Shown: in pieces, positions 1-8,898 of the stretch
How positions within the stretch are numbered: the first letter of the stretch is position 1
Layout of the letters: each line of letters starts with the position of its first letter
Assembly: GCA_963745675.1 (NCBI GenBank)
Contig: CAVUYM010000018.1
Span: 701,376 to 765,375 of the forward strand
Direction: 5' to 3'
DNA length: 64,000 nucleotides
From: JAUIIK01 sp963745675
GTDB taxonomy: Bacteria > Chloroflexota > Chloroflexia > Thermomicrobiales > CFX8
Made by a program: the position numbers and the translations under genes
Notes under the pieces: model-generated
Told to the model about the DNA's origin: nothing
The model's input: the letters and a program-made list of their open reading frames with translations, nothing else
Database searches by the model: none

Positions 1-955
1 TGCGTCGGCCTATGACACCGACGATGTCGCCTATCGCCTGATCGTCTTCGTCCAGCTGACCGGCGCGCTGATTCTGGCGGCCGGAGTCACCAGCGCCTTC
101 GACGACAACACCTGGGGTATCCCCATCGTCGGGTATGTGGTGATGCGCCTGGCGGGCGTCATCCAGTGGATACGCGTCGCCCTTGCCGATCCCGAGCGCA
201 AACCGGCCGCGCTGCGCTACGCGCTGGGCATCACCATCGCCCAGGTTGGCTGGTGCCTGATGTACTTCGCGCCGGAACGTCTCTTCTATCCAGGCTTCAT
301 CCTGCTGGTGCTCATCGAACTTGCCATCCCCATCTGGGCGGAACGGGCTGCACCGACGACCTGGCATGCCGGACACATCGCTGAACGCTACGGTCTCTTC
401 ACAATCATCGTTCTCGGCGAGTCGGTGCTGGCGGCGACCCTCGCCATCGAAAGCACCACGATTGCGACGAATTTCGACTGGGAACTGGCTGGCATCATCG
501 TCGGGGCGCTGCTCATCGTCTTTTCGATGTGGTGGCTCTACTTCACTCGCAACTCGGAAACGCTGCTCAATACGATGTGGCGCGCTTTCGGTTGGGGTTA
601 CGGGCACTACTTCCTCTTCAGCGCCGCTGCCGCCGTCGGCGCTGGCATCGCGATTTCCGTTGATCAAGCGACGGATCACGCCAAGATCGGCCTGCTCGGA
701 GCCAGCCTCGCTGTCACCATCCCGGTCGCGATCTTCATCGTCGGCGTCTGGGTGCTGCACTTCCGCTTCTGGGAGACGAACCGCTTCGAACAAGTGCTAG
801 CGCCTCTGTTTGCTCTGGCGATCCTCTTCACATCCTGGACGAATCTGGCAGTCTTATTAACTGGCATACTCATCGCCGCCCTCGTCGCCATCGAGGTCCT
901 GATCCACACACGTAGCGGCGAAGCGTTCGAGACTGCATTCGGAAGCGACGCATAA
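1..955 (+). CDS. ltrA: Low temperature requirement protein A (LtrA) family, 5' end outside window
   Basis: The reading frame is open from base 2 and ends with TAA at 953-955, so about 317 residues of the C-terminal part are visible and the start lies before the window. The protein is almost entirely hydrophobic, with seven or eight membrane segments and short charged loops. The segment 'AERYGLFTIIVLGESVLA' is the conserved core I associate with the LtrA family (Pfam LtrA), integral membrane proteins named from a cold-sensitive Listeria mutant. No catalytic activity is established for the family. It lies 53 bases ahead of a cation-efflux gene on the same strand, which may be coincidental. Family assignment is good; the role is unknown. 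Confidence 0.85.
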   Translation, partial: ASAYDTDDVAYRLIVFVQLTGALILAAGVTSAFDDNTWGIPIVGYVVMRLAGVIQWIRVALADPERKPAALRYALGITIAQVGWCLMYFAPERLFYPGFILLVLIELAIPIWAERAAPTTWHAGHIAERYGLFTIIVLGESVLAATLAIESTTIATNFDWELAGIIVGALLIVFSMWWLYFTRNSETLLNTMWRAFGWGYGHYFLFSAAAAVGAGIAISVDQATDHAKIGLLGASLAVTIPVAIFIVGVWVLHFRFWETNRFEQVLAPLFALAILFTSWTNLAVLLTGILIAALVAIEVLIHTRSGEAFETAFGSDA

Positions 956-1008
956 ATCTCAGTTGACCCGGGTGATTATTCGCTCCATAGAGACGGGACC
1001 AGCCCAGT

Positions 1009-1935
1009 ATGGCCGGCGGCAGTGAACGCGTTGTCTATGCCAATCTGGCGGCGAACTTCGGGATAACGATCGCCAAGCTCGCAGTCGGTCTGACGACGCG
1101 CAGTACGGCAATGCTTGCCGAAGCGGCGCACTCCTTCGCCGACATGATCAACCAGATCTTCCTGCTGGTCAGCATCCATCTCAGCGACAATCCAGCCGAC
1201 GAGAGCCACCCTTATGGCTATGGCAAAGAGCGCTTCTTCTGGGCCTTCCTGGCGGCTATCTTCATCTTCGTGGCCGGGTCCTTCTTCTCGCTCTACCAGG
1301 GTATCGACCGGCTGCTCAACCCGCACGTTCACGAAGGCGCATTCTGGCCGAGCTACCTCGTCCTGACGGTCGCGTTCGTCTTTGACGGTTCTGTATTGGT
1401 CATCGCGATACGCGAGGTGCAGCATCGCGCCAGGGAACAGGGCGTCAAGTTCCTCGATGTGCTGCGCACCAGCTCCGACGTGACCCTCAAGACATCGATG
1501 TACGAAGACTTCGCCGCAACCGTTGGCGTCGTCATCGCTGTCATCGGTCTGGCGCTGGTCCAGATCACCGGCAGCGTTAGCTACGACGCCATCGCCTCGA
1601 TCTCGATTGGCGTCGTCCTCATGGCGGTCGCGATCATGCTCGGGCGAGAGACAAGAGCGCTCCTTCTCGGCGCATCCGCCGAGCCCCGCGTCGATGCCGC
1701 GATCCGCGCAGAATTGGAGCGCCACCCGGAGATTGAAGGCATCATCGAGCTACTCACAATGCAACTGGGCTACAACAGCGTCCTGGTAACCGGGCGCGTC
1801 AACGTGAAAGATGATCTCAGCGCCAGCGAGGTCGAGGCGATGCTGACACGCCTCGACGATAGCATCAAGAAAGCTGTGCCGTCGGTACGCAATATCTATC
1901 TGGAGCCGCGAGCTGGCGGCTCCGAGTCGAATTAG
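1009..1935 (+). CDS. Cation diffusion facilitator (CDF), SLC30A9/ZnT9-like
   Basis: A 308-residue cation-efflux protein expected to export a divalent metal such as Zn2+ in exchange for protons. Six membrane segments precede a roughly 80-residue cytoplasmic C-terminal domain. The TM2 metal-site motif is present (H41 and D45 in 'AEAAHSFAD'), followed by the 'HPYGYGKERF' loop. In TM5 the canonical HxxxD is replaced by 'EDFAATVG', which is typical of the SLC30A9 branch rather than of YiiP. ATG at 1009 has no clear ribosome site, so the start could shift slightly. Metal specificity cannot be read from sequence. Confidence 0.9.
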   Translation: MAGGSERVVYANLAANFGITIAKLAVGLTTRSTAMLAEAAHSFADMINQIFLLVSIHLSDNPADESHPYGYGKERFFWAFLAAIFIFVAGSFFSLYQGIDRLLNPHVHEGAFWPSYLVLTVAFVFDGSVLVIAIREVQHRAREQGVKFLDVLRTSSDVTLKTSMYEDFAATVGVVIAVIGLALVQITGSVSYDAIASISIGVVLMAVAIMLGRETRALLLGASAEPRVDAAIRAELERHPEIEGIIELLTMQLGYNSVLVTGRVNVKDDLSASEVEAMLTRLDDSIKKAVPSVRNIYLEPRAGGSESN

Positions 1936-1951
1936 TTTAGGGGAGTATCAC

Positions 1952-2724
1952 TTGCGCATAGGAATTCAGATACAGCCGCAACACGCCGACTATCCGGATC
2001 TGCGGGAAGCGGCGAAACGACTCGACGGGATGGGCGTCGACGTGATCTACGTCTGGGACCACTTCTACCCCCTCTGGGGCGATCAGAGCGAGCAAGCACT
2101 TCGAGTGCTGGACAACGCTTGCGTCGCTGGCCGAAGTCACCGAACAGGCTCAGATCGGCGCGCTCGTCAGCGCCAACAGCTACCGCAATCCCACATCTCT
2201 TTGCCGATATGGCCCGCACCGTCGACCACATCTCGGGCGGGCGGCTAATCCTCGGCATCGGCGCTGGCTGGGCGAAGATCGACTACGACGAGTATGGCTA
2301 CGAGTTCGGGACAGCCGGGAGCCGCCTGCGCGATCTGCGCCGCGATCTGCCGATCATCCGGGAGCGGCTCGGGAAACTCAACCCTCCGCCACTGGGCGCC
2401 ATGCCGATCCTGATCGGTGGCGGTGGCGAACGGGTGACGCTACGCATCGTCGCCGAACATGCCGACATCTGGCACGGCTTCGGCGATCCCGAGACGATCA
2501 TCCGCAAATCGGGCATCCTCGACGACTGGTGTGCAGAGGTTGGACGCGATCCGGCCGAGATCGAACGCTCGGTCGGCATCTCCGACCCGCAGGATTTCGA
2601 AGCTGGCGACGCCTACGCCGCAGCAGGCGTCAAGCAACTCACCTTCGGCGTCAGCGGCCCCGACTACGACCTCTCCAACGTCCAGCCCTGGCTCGACTGG
2701 AGAGACCGCCTAAATAGCGACTAG
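1952..2724 (+). CDS. LLM-class F420-dependent oxidoreductase (two frameshifts)
   Basis: A luciferase-like (bacterial luciferase fold) flavin/F420 oxidoreductase. It starts at TTG 1952 behind 'ggggag' (1940-1945). The first frame gives 'GVDVIYVWDHFYPLWGDQSE', the second (about 2097-2200) gives 'HFECWTTLASLAEVTEQ', and the third gives 'DMARTVDHISGGRLILGIG' and runs to TAG at 2722-2724. Together they form a continuous protein of about 256 residues, somewhat short for the family. Each join needs one extra base removed, in 'caag' near 2095 and in 'ttt' near 2200. It follows the CDF gene by 16 bases. Substrate is unknown; F420 use is inferred from family resemblance. Confidence 0.8.
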
Positions 2725-3544
2725 ACGGAATGCCACTTAGTCGATTCCCGGGAGATATTCGAACTCCCTGGTACAGGCGATGCTGGTCATCGTCCAGATC
2801 AACCTATGCGAACGTTTGAAGGCGAGGGCACTTGTTCCACCAAACTGAACATAGGTCGCCGTTTCCGCCCCGAAATGAAGCAAAAAGCATCATTCCGAGC
2901 TTGTCGAGAAATCCAACTTGCCTCTCAATTGAAAGTCAGATACTGGGATAGCGAGTTGTCGCCTTTTCACGACCGACGGAATATGTCAGCGGATCGAAAC
3001 GAGTCGATTATCCAGGCTCAGGACGATTGAGATCCCACGCACTCAGAGGGTGCCCACTTTGAATGACGCCCGATGGACGTCTCATCAAGTACGTAACAGC
3101 ACTTTCCCCGGAGTTTGGCGGATCTATAGAAGTCGAAGTTTTTCCCAATGAAATGGCAAGAGCTGTTCTTGCCCAGCTGAATTCCGTTTCGCAACGTGCA
3201 CTGTATAGAGAAATCGCTGCCAGAGTATTATCGAGGAAAAGGAATAGGCCCCAACGAGCCTGGGCGGAACGCGGCGTTACGTCAGAGGGAGCGAGATCGC
3301 AAACCAGATCCGGAGATCCGGTGAAGGATGCGGCTCGCATCTGCGGGATGAGATCACCCTCAATCCCTACCGGGAGACCGTTTGGAGTCCGCAACCGCCA
3401 ACTCCGAAGAGCGAGGCGGAGACGAATGTACCAGCGGGAAGTCATCCGGTTGAAGCACGCTACCGGAGTAGTTTGCTTCGAAACGCCGGTCCGATACAAC
3501 TCATCGGGACCGTACATACATAGTAACCGTACATTGCCTGGATG
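2725..3544. other. Gene-poor stretch, nothing supported
   Basis: About 820 bases between the F420-type oxidoreductase and the end of the sigma-factor gene. Small open frames occur on both strands (for example 3063-3569 plus and 3008-3517 minus), but their products show no recognisable domain and have shadow-like Arg/Ser-rich composition. No tRNA, repeat or strong terminator was seen. Confidence 0.5.
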
Positions 3545-4796
3545 TCAAGCATTTCCTGGAGGAATCTGAAAAATTAGCTCGTTGCTTCCATAACGAGCCA
3601 ACCGGCGATCCAGCAACTGACGCTCTGGCGTCGACTGGACGAGTGACCGCGCGCGCTCATAGCTCCGGACTGCCCGAGATCGGTCGCCACTCCTGGCAGC
3701 CAGTTCGCCGACGGTGGCATGAAAGAGCGCGTAGTCATCGAGAACATGCCGTAGCAGGATCTCATCAAGAAGTTCGAGCCCTGCCGATGGCCCATAGACC
3801 ATCGAATAGGCCACCGCGCGGTTGAGTGCTACAACCGACGAGCTATCGATTTCGACGAGCGCGTCGTAATGACTGAGAATCGAATGCCAATCCGTCTCAG
3901 CGTAGCTCGGAGCGATGCAATGCAAGGAAGCGATCCCAGCCTGAAGATGATACGAGGTTAATTTCTCGCCACGCGCCGAATCGTTAAGCAATTCAAGCCC
4001 AGCGTCGATGAGCGTCTGGTCCCATTGGCTCGCGCTCCTGATGCTCCAACGTCACGATAGCCCCGCTTTGATCGACCCGCCCTGAAATGCGCGCGGATTG
4101 CAGCAACATCAGAGCCAGCAGCGCGTCGACATCGGGGCGGTCAATCGCGTCCCATTCCGCAACCAGGCGGGTTAGCCTGATCGCTTCCTCGCAGACTTCG
4201 CGTGAAACATGGCGTTCGCCGAAGGTCAGCGCGTAGCCTTCATTGAATAGCAGATAGAGCGCGGCCAGCAGCGCAGCGATGCGCTCGTCCGAGTTCCAGG
4301 CATCGGCAACATCGTCATTGTCTGAAGCCGCAAGCGCCAAACGCCCCCGTCGCAAACGTTGATAGATCGTCGCATCGCTGGTCACAAATGCGCCGGCGAT
4401 TTCAGGCACGCTGAAGCCGGCAACAAGATTCAGAATAAGCGCCACTTGACCGACCGGTGCAACCGCCGGATGACAACAGAAGAGCATCATTGCGAGCACG
4501 TCGTCGTCAGGATTTGCTGCGATGCGTTCAAACGAATCGTCCCAGATCTGCTTGCGTCCTTCGCGGCGAAGAACGTCGAGCGCGTGGTTGAAGGCGACAC
4601 GGCGCAGCCACGCTTCCGGGTAGTTTGGCGCTCCCCGGTACGGCCAGGAACGGAGCGCCTTGATAAGCGCTTCCTGGAAAGCATCCTCCGCCAGTTCAAG
4701 ATGCTGCGGGCCAAGCTTCTGAACCAGCGAAGCGACCACCCGCCCGGCAGAATGCCGGAACAGGTGGTCGACGATCGAGGCGACGTTTTGACTCAC
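3545..4796 (-). CDS. ECF42-group RNA polymerase sigma factor (one frameshift)
   Basis: An extracytoplasmic-function sigma factor with a long C-terminal extension. The start is GTG at 4796, overlapping the upstream YCII stop codon (GTGA), which indicates translational coupling. Region 2 includes 'LAEDAFQEALIKALRSWP' and 'WLRRVAFNHALDVLRR'; region 4 includes 'FSVPEIAGAFVTSDATIYQRLRRGR'. A DUF6596-type segment follows ('LLAALYLLFNEGYALTF'), then a TPR-like tail. The frame breaks near 4030; removing one C in 'gagcc' restores 'EQWDQTLIDAGLELL', after which the reading continues to 3545. Sigma factor plus DUF6596 plus TPR tail beside a YCII gene defines the ECF42 group, which has no anti-sigma factor; the tail is thought to control activity. 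About 415 residues in total. Confidence 0.9.
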
Positions 4797-5140
4797 GAAT
4801 GGTCGACGATTGTGCGCAATTCGACTGCGCCGCCAAACTGGAGCACTGGACACTCGCTGGCAATTGCGAGGGCTTCCTGCTCGTCCTGTGCCGAGATATG
4901 GTAATAACCGCCGATCGCTTCCTTCGTCTCGGCAAATGGGCCGTCAATGATTATCTCGCCGCCGCGGGAACGAAGTACATTGCCCCCGGCGGCCAGTTCG
5001 TTTGCGCCGAGATTCTGGCCGGAGGCGCGTAGCTTCTGCGACCAGTCGATGTACTTCTGAATGCGCTGCTGCGCCTGCTCGGCTGAGAGCTCGCTCGCAT
5101 TGTCATCCCCGCCTCGAATCAGCAACATGAACTCGGCCAT
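4793..5140 (-). CDS. YCII-related (DGPF) protein, ECF42 partner
   Basis: A 115-residue YCII/DGPF-domain protein, a small ferredoxin-like fold. It starts at ATG 5140 behind 'ggaaagga'; longer in-frame extensions upstream are not credible. The diagnostic 'IIIDGPFAETKEAIGGYY' carries the DGPF signature. Such proteins are the usual targets and genomic partners of ECF42 sigma factors; their biochemical role is unknown. The stop overlaps the sigma-factor GTG start by four bases, so the two form one operon. A promoter resembling the ECF42 consensus lies at 5184-5210, suggesting autoregulation. Confidence 0.92.
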   Translation of the reverse strand: MAEFMLLIRGGDDNASELSAEQAQQRIQKYIDWSQKLRASGQNLGANELAAGGNVLRSRGGEIIIDGPFAETKEAIGGYYHISAQDEQEALAIASECPVLQFGGAVELRTIVDHS

Positions 5141-5183
5141 TGCGCGATCCTTTCCAATCGATTCGCGTTGTTCCTCTATTGTG

Positions 5184-5210
5184 GACGAATAAGCGAGGCG
5201 ATTTTCGACA
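5184..5210 (-). promoter_or_regulatory. Candidate ECF42-dependent promoter
   Basis: On the minus strand, TGTCGA at 5210-5205 is followed after 17 bases by CGTC at 5187-5184, about 44 bases ahead of the YCII start. As I recall, ECF42 promoters described in Streptomyces use TGTCGA at -35 and CG(A/T)C at -10, so this fits an autoregulated YCII-sigma operon. It is seen by eye only. Confidence 0.55.
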
Positions 5211-5280
5211 CCGGCGACAAGATGGGCACCACAACGTATGATCCTGGCTGAGATTGGCATGTCATTGGCAGCGGGGTGCG

Positions 5281-7182
5281 ATGAGGAGAGTCGATAGCTG
5301 GGTTCGACCGGAAGGGTTGAACGCCGCTCTATTCGCAATCGCGACGACATTGATGCTCCAGTCAACACGCGCATTCGTCAGCTACCTCGTCTTCGTCGTC
5401 GATCAGAGTCATCGTACGGCCATCGCAACCGTAGCCATCGTTGTCTTCGCTTTTCCCGTCGTGACCTGGCTGCTGGCACGCGCAGTCGGGACTTCCCGCT
5501 TGCTGGCTGCTGCGGTGCTACTCCTTGCGGTCTCGCGCTTCGGACTGCAAGTGCTCGAGCAACCATCCGTCAGGCTTGTCACCAGTGGCCTGACGGTAAT
5601 CACATGGGGACTAATGACCGTCTTGATGGTCGCTGCACACCGCCGCTCCGTTGCCGTAGGTCTCATCCTCGGCTTCGGTCTGGACCTTGCGCTCCGCACC
5701 GCGCGCGGATCTCTGGACATTCTCTGGATGCCCGGACTAGCGCAGACCGCTGCAGTTGATCGTTCTCGTCGCGCTCCTCGTCTTGCTCTGGTGGGGTACG
5801 CGCGCAGCATTGCCAGAGATGGCAGCCAGCTGGCGCTCCGCGGGCGCGCTAATCATCATCGGTCCGGCAATCGCATTGTTCCACCTCGTCACTGGCAATA
5901 TTGCCTTCGTTTCGACACACACGGGGCTATCCGCCAGCGGGTCAAGTGGGCTGCTTGCGAGTGCCATGATACTTGGCGTCCTGATTGCGGTTCTGCGTCT
6001 GCTCGCGATCAGCATGGGGGCAGGTGGTGGAACACTGGTCGGGCGCTTCATCCTCTTCGACACGGTCATCGGTGCTGTGGCATTGAGTTTTGCCTGGAAC
6101 GGCGCGGAGTTGGCCCTGCTGGGCGCCTTCATCTCAACGCTAACGGTGACGGAGCTTGTGCTTTTCGCCCTCGCCGCGAGTGAGCACCGGCGATGGTGGA
6201 AACCTGATGCCAGTCTCGCTTCTGACGGCGGCCGGACTACTGTTGCAATTTGTCGTGCTCTTCCTCTACTACACATCGACCGGTTCCGGGACGATGCTGG
6301 CCGTTGCCTGGGTTGGCCTCATCGCCGGAACAGTCGTCTCCGCTATCAGCCTTACCGGTTCATTACAATCTGCGCCGCTGAACGCCAGAGCCTATGTCGC
6401 GCCAGCTGTCATCATCGCGCTATTGTTGGCGGGATCCTTCACCTGGTCCATGTCGAACCGGGAAAATCTTGTGGCGCGGGCCGAGGCCGGTGATTCGATC
6501 GTCGTCATCACCTACAACACACAAACAGGGTTCTCGCGCGACAACTACTGGGATCTGGAGGCGACGGCCAGCGTGATTGAAGCGTCTGGCGCGGATATCG
6601 TCTTCCTCCAGGAAGTTAGCCGCGGATGGCTCGTCACATCCGGCAACGATCAGCTGGCCTGGCTCAGTCGCAGGCTCGACATGCCCTACGCCTGGGGACC
6701 AGCCTCCTCCGACGATCTCTGGGGCAACGCCGTCCTGAGCCGCTTCCCAATAACGGCTGAAACCCTGGTCAGATACGACTCAACCGAAAATCTCAAACGC
6801 TCCGCTCTCATCGTTGAGCTGGACATCGGAAGAGATCGAACGCTTACTGCTATTTCAACCCACCTCGACAATCCCGAGGAAACCAGCCAGGCGCGCTCGG
6901 AGCAGGTAGAGCAGCTGATTGGACTGTTGACACTCGAATATCCAACGATTCTCGCCGGGGATTTCAATATGTCGCCGGATGATCCGCTCATTCAGGAGAT
7001 TGTCAACGCCGGACTCGTTGACGCCGGCGAAGCAGGAGGAGCGAACGAGGGCACGTCTCAAGATGACCGTCGAATCGACTACGTATTCGTGCGACCTGAT
7101 CTGATCGGTCGTGGATGCAGCAGTCATAGATAGCGCTGCCTCGGACCACCGCCCGGTCCGCGTCACTCTTGAATTGCCGTAG
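5281..7182 (+). CDS. Multi-TM protein with C-terminal endonuclease/exonuclease/phosphatase domain (three frameshifts)
   Basis: The start is ATG 5281, 140 bases from the divergent YCII gene. The first two thirds encode ten or more hydrophobic helices. The last 220 residues form an EEP-superfamily domain: 'VVITYNTQTG', 'ADIVFLQEV' (metal-binding Glu), 'TILAGDFNMSPDD' (GDFN motif) and, after the last frame break, 'SDHRPV' (catalytic Asp-His). Breaks near 5745, 6208 and 7104 each need one base removed; bridging them gives about 633 residues ending at TAG 7180-7182. A membrane-anchored EEP domain suggests a lipid or nucleotide phosphodiesterase acting at the membrane, but the substrate is unknown. 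The 3' end faces the epimerase gene 12 bases away. Confidence 0.75.
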
Positions 7183-7193
7183 AGGCGGGAGGT

Positions 7194-8120
7194 TCAGTCG
7201 TCTCTGGCCGATGTGAATGACTGTACGGTGCGCTCGATGCCTTCGACGAACGACACTTCAGGACGCCAGTCCAGCACCTTCGCTGCTTTTTCTACATCCA
7301 AATAGATGCGATAGATCTCTCCAGCCCGGGCAGGTGCGTAGATCGCTTCATCGCCATAGTCGGCAGCGCTGGAGAGTGCGGCAAAGACCTGATTAACCGT
7401 TGTCGGCTGGCCCGTTCCGATGTTCAGCGCTTCGCCGGAACCGCGCTCCAGAGCCTGAATGTTCGCCCGCACGATGTCACCGACGTAGACGAAATCGCGC
7501 GCCTGCGTTCCGTCTCCAAATATCGTGCAGGAGCGGCCCTGCAGCATGCGTTCGGTGAAGATCGCAACGACGCCAGCCTCGCCGTGAGGATCCTGGCGCG
7601 GACCATAGACGTTGCCATAGCGCAGCGTGGTGAAGTCAAGACCATACAGGCGATGGTAGAGATTCAAATAGAGTTCAGCGGCGTACTTCGACATCCCGTA
7701 GGGAGATTCCGGCACTACCGGATGCTCTTCATCGCAGGGCACTGTGACAGGCTCACCGTACATCGCGCCACCACTTGAAACGTTGACGACCTTTCGAACT
7801 CCGGTGCGTCTGGCAGCCTCGAAAACTGACAGTGATCCGAGCACATTTCGCCGGGCATCGTCGACGGGGTGGTCAACCGACACCGGGACCGCAATCTGAG
7901 CTGCATGATGGTTGATGATGTCGGGCCGGTAGTCGTCAACAAGCTGCTGGAATTCGTCAGAGAGTATGTCGCATTCCTGAAAAGGCGCGCTTTGATTGAG
8001 ATTGTCGGTCTTTCCGGTCGAGAGATCGTCGACCGCCAGGACTTCATGGCCAGCCAGGACGAAGGCATCCACGACGTGCGATCCAATGAAACCAGCGCCA
8101 CCGGTAACGAGTATCTTCAT
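7194..8120 (-). CDS. NAD-dependent epimerase/dehydratase (UDP-glucose 4-epimerase-like, extended SDR)
   Basis: A 308-residue extended short-chain dehydrogenase. The N-terminal NAD-binding motif is 'TGGAGFIGS' (residues 6-14), the catalytic pair is Y131 and K135 in 'SPYGMSKYAAE', and a Ser pair sits at 115-116. The C-terminal part has 'RYGNVYGPRQDP' and 'DFVYVGDIV', typical of nucleotide-sugar epimerases and dehydratases. It probably interconverts a UDP-sugar for polysaccharide or glycan synthesis, although no glycosyltransferase gene is nearby. ATG at 8120. Confidence 0.9.
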   Translation of the reverse strand: MKILVTGGAGFIGSHVVDAFVLAGHEVLAVDDLSTGKTDNLNQSAPFQECDILSDEFQQLVDDYRPDIINHHAAQIAVPVSVDHPVDDARRNVLGSLSVFEAARRTGVRKVVNVSSGGAMYGEPVTVPCDEEHPVVPESPYGMSKYAAELYLNLYHRLYGLDFTTLRYGNVYGPRQDPHGEAGVVAIFTERMLQGRSCTIFGDGTQARDFVYVGDIVRANIQALERGSGEALNIGTGQPTTVNQVFAALSSAADYGDEAIYAPARAGEIYRIYLDVEKAAKVLDWRPEVSFVEGIERTVQSFTSARDD

Positions 8121-8138
8121 ATAACGATGTGTGCCAAT

Positions 8139-8663
8139 CTAGCTGAGACCCACGGCGCGACCCAGTTCCACCGGCGCGCTCGATCCAAGAGCCTGTACCA
8201 CCGCGGCAACGACGAGCCCGAGCATGAGGATAACCACCGCCGCATAGACAACCCGACGCACCCGGTGAGCCCGTCCATGCCCGGTAGTAGTTTGATACAT
8301 CGGGCAGGCGGCATGACGGTCTCCCAGACAATAGGAAACCTGATAGCCGAGGTCCACTTCCCTGGCTTCCGCAACAATACAGCGCCGTCCGGAAGAACGA
8401 CACTCAAGAAACTGACAGGCTGATTCCCTCAATGCATATGGCCGCAACGGTCGACTGACGATTGGTTGCAGGCGGATGATCGTGCGTTCCTGAACTGCCG
8501 ACTGGTCGTGCTTGGGCGCGGAGGATAACACCACAGGTCCACGCCGCGTTGAAGGCTTTCGATAAATACGATCTGAAGGCCGCCCAAGCAACGCCTCATG
8601 GTGAAGTTGGATCGGCTTCGAGCAGCCGGTGATCGCCAGATGAAATGTTAGCTGTTGCTCCAT
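8139..8663 (-). CDS. Small Cys-motif single-pass membrane protein
   Basis: A 174-residue reading frame with no assigned family but a believable architecture. Five cysteines lie at 83, 88, 95, 112 and 120, with 'YQVSYCLGDRHAACPMY' before a basic stretch and one hydrophobic helix at about 138-159. The 'Q..YCL......CP.Y' arrangement resembles a zinc-ribbon-like segment I recall ahead of membrane helices in Chloroflexi LysM and other envelope proteins. The first 70 residues look unstructured, so the true start may be further in than ATG 8663. It ends 18 bases ahead of the epimerase start, so the two could be cotranscribed. Confidence 0.5.
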   Translation of the reverse strand: MEQQLTFHLAITGCSKPIQLHHEALLGRPSDRIYRKPSTRRGPVVLSSAPKHDQSAVQERTIIRLQPIVSRPLRPYALRESACQFLECRSSGRRCIVAEAREVDLGYQVSYCLGDRHAACPMYQTTTGHGRAHRVRRVVYAAVVILMLGLVVAAVVQALGSSAPVELGRAVGLS

Positions 8664-8690
8664 TAGCTGTCCGTTTCACGCCTAACAGGC

Positions 8691-8713
8691 TGTACGTACG
8701 CATGTACGTACGC
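8691..8713. repeat. Tandem 11-bp repeat with palindromic core, possible operator
   Basis: The 11-mer tgtacgtacgc occurs twice (8691-8701 and 8703-8713) separated by one base. Each copy contains the self-complementary octamer gtacgtac. It lies between the divergent Cys-motif gene (start 8663) and the moaA-type gene (start 8899), a position expected of a regulator site. Confidence 0.45.
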
Positions 8714-8886
8714 TTGCATGGTACAGTAGCTTTGACTTTCTGTCGAGGTCGGTTGAGGGCTCTTAACCCGTATTCGATTCGAACCCGTTCATTGAACAGC
8801 TTCACGAGAGGCCGATTTCATTGATACATTCCTCGCCGCCGATGACGATCAATGAGAATCCAGTCTCAACTCCTAGTCAATCACGG

Positions 8887-8892
8887 TATAAT
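8887..8892 (+). promoter_or_regulatory. -10 box (TATAAT) of the moaA-type gene
   Basis: A perfect TATAAT ends six bases before ATG 8899, so transcription would begin at or very near the start codon. No Shine-Dalgarno sequence precedes that ATG and no good -35 is seen 17 bases upstream (tctcaa). The arrangement suggests a leaderless message. Confidence 0.5.
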
Positions 8893-8898
8893 CAATGT

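Noticed and set aside
2806..3569. Open frames on both strands (2806-3030 and 3063-3569 plus; 3008-3517 minus)
   Set aside because: No domain, no ribosome site worth noting, composition of an out-of-frame reading; the strands overlap each other.
1952..7182. Programmed +1 ribosomal frameshifting as the cause of the breaks
   Set aside because: The break sites share no slippery sequence, occur up to four times in one gene and affect unrelated families; extra homopolymer bases explain them more simply.
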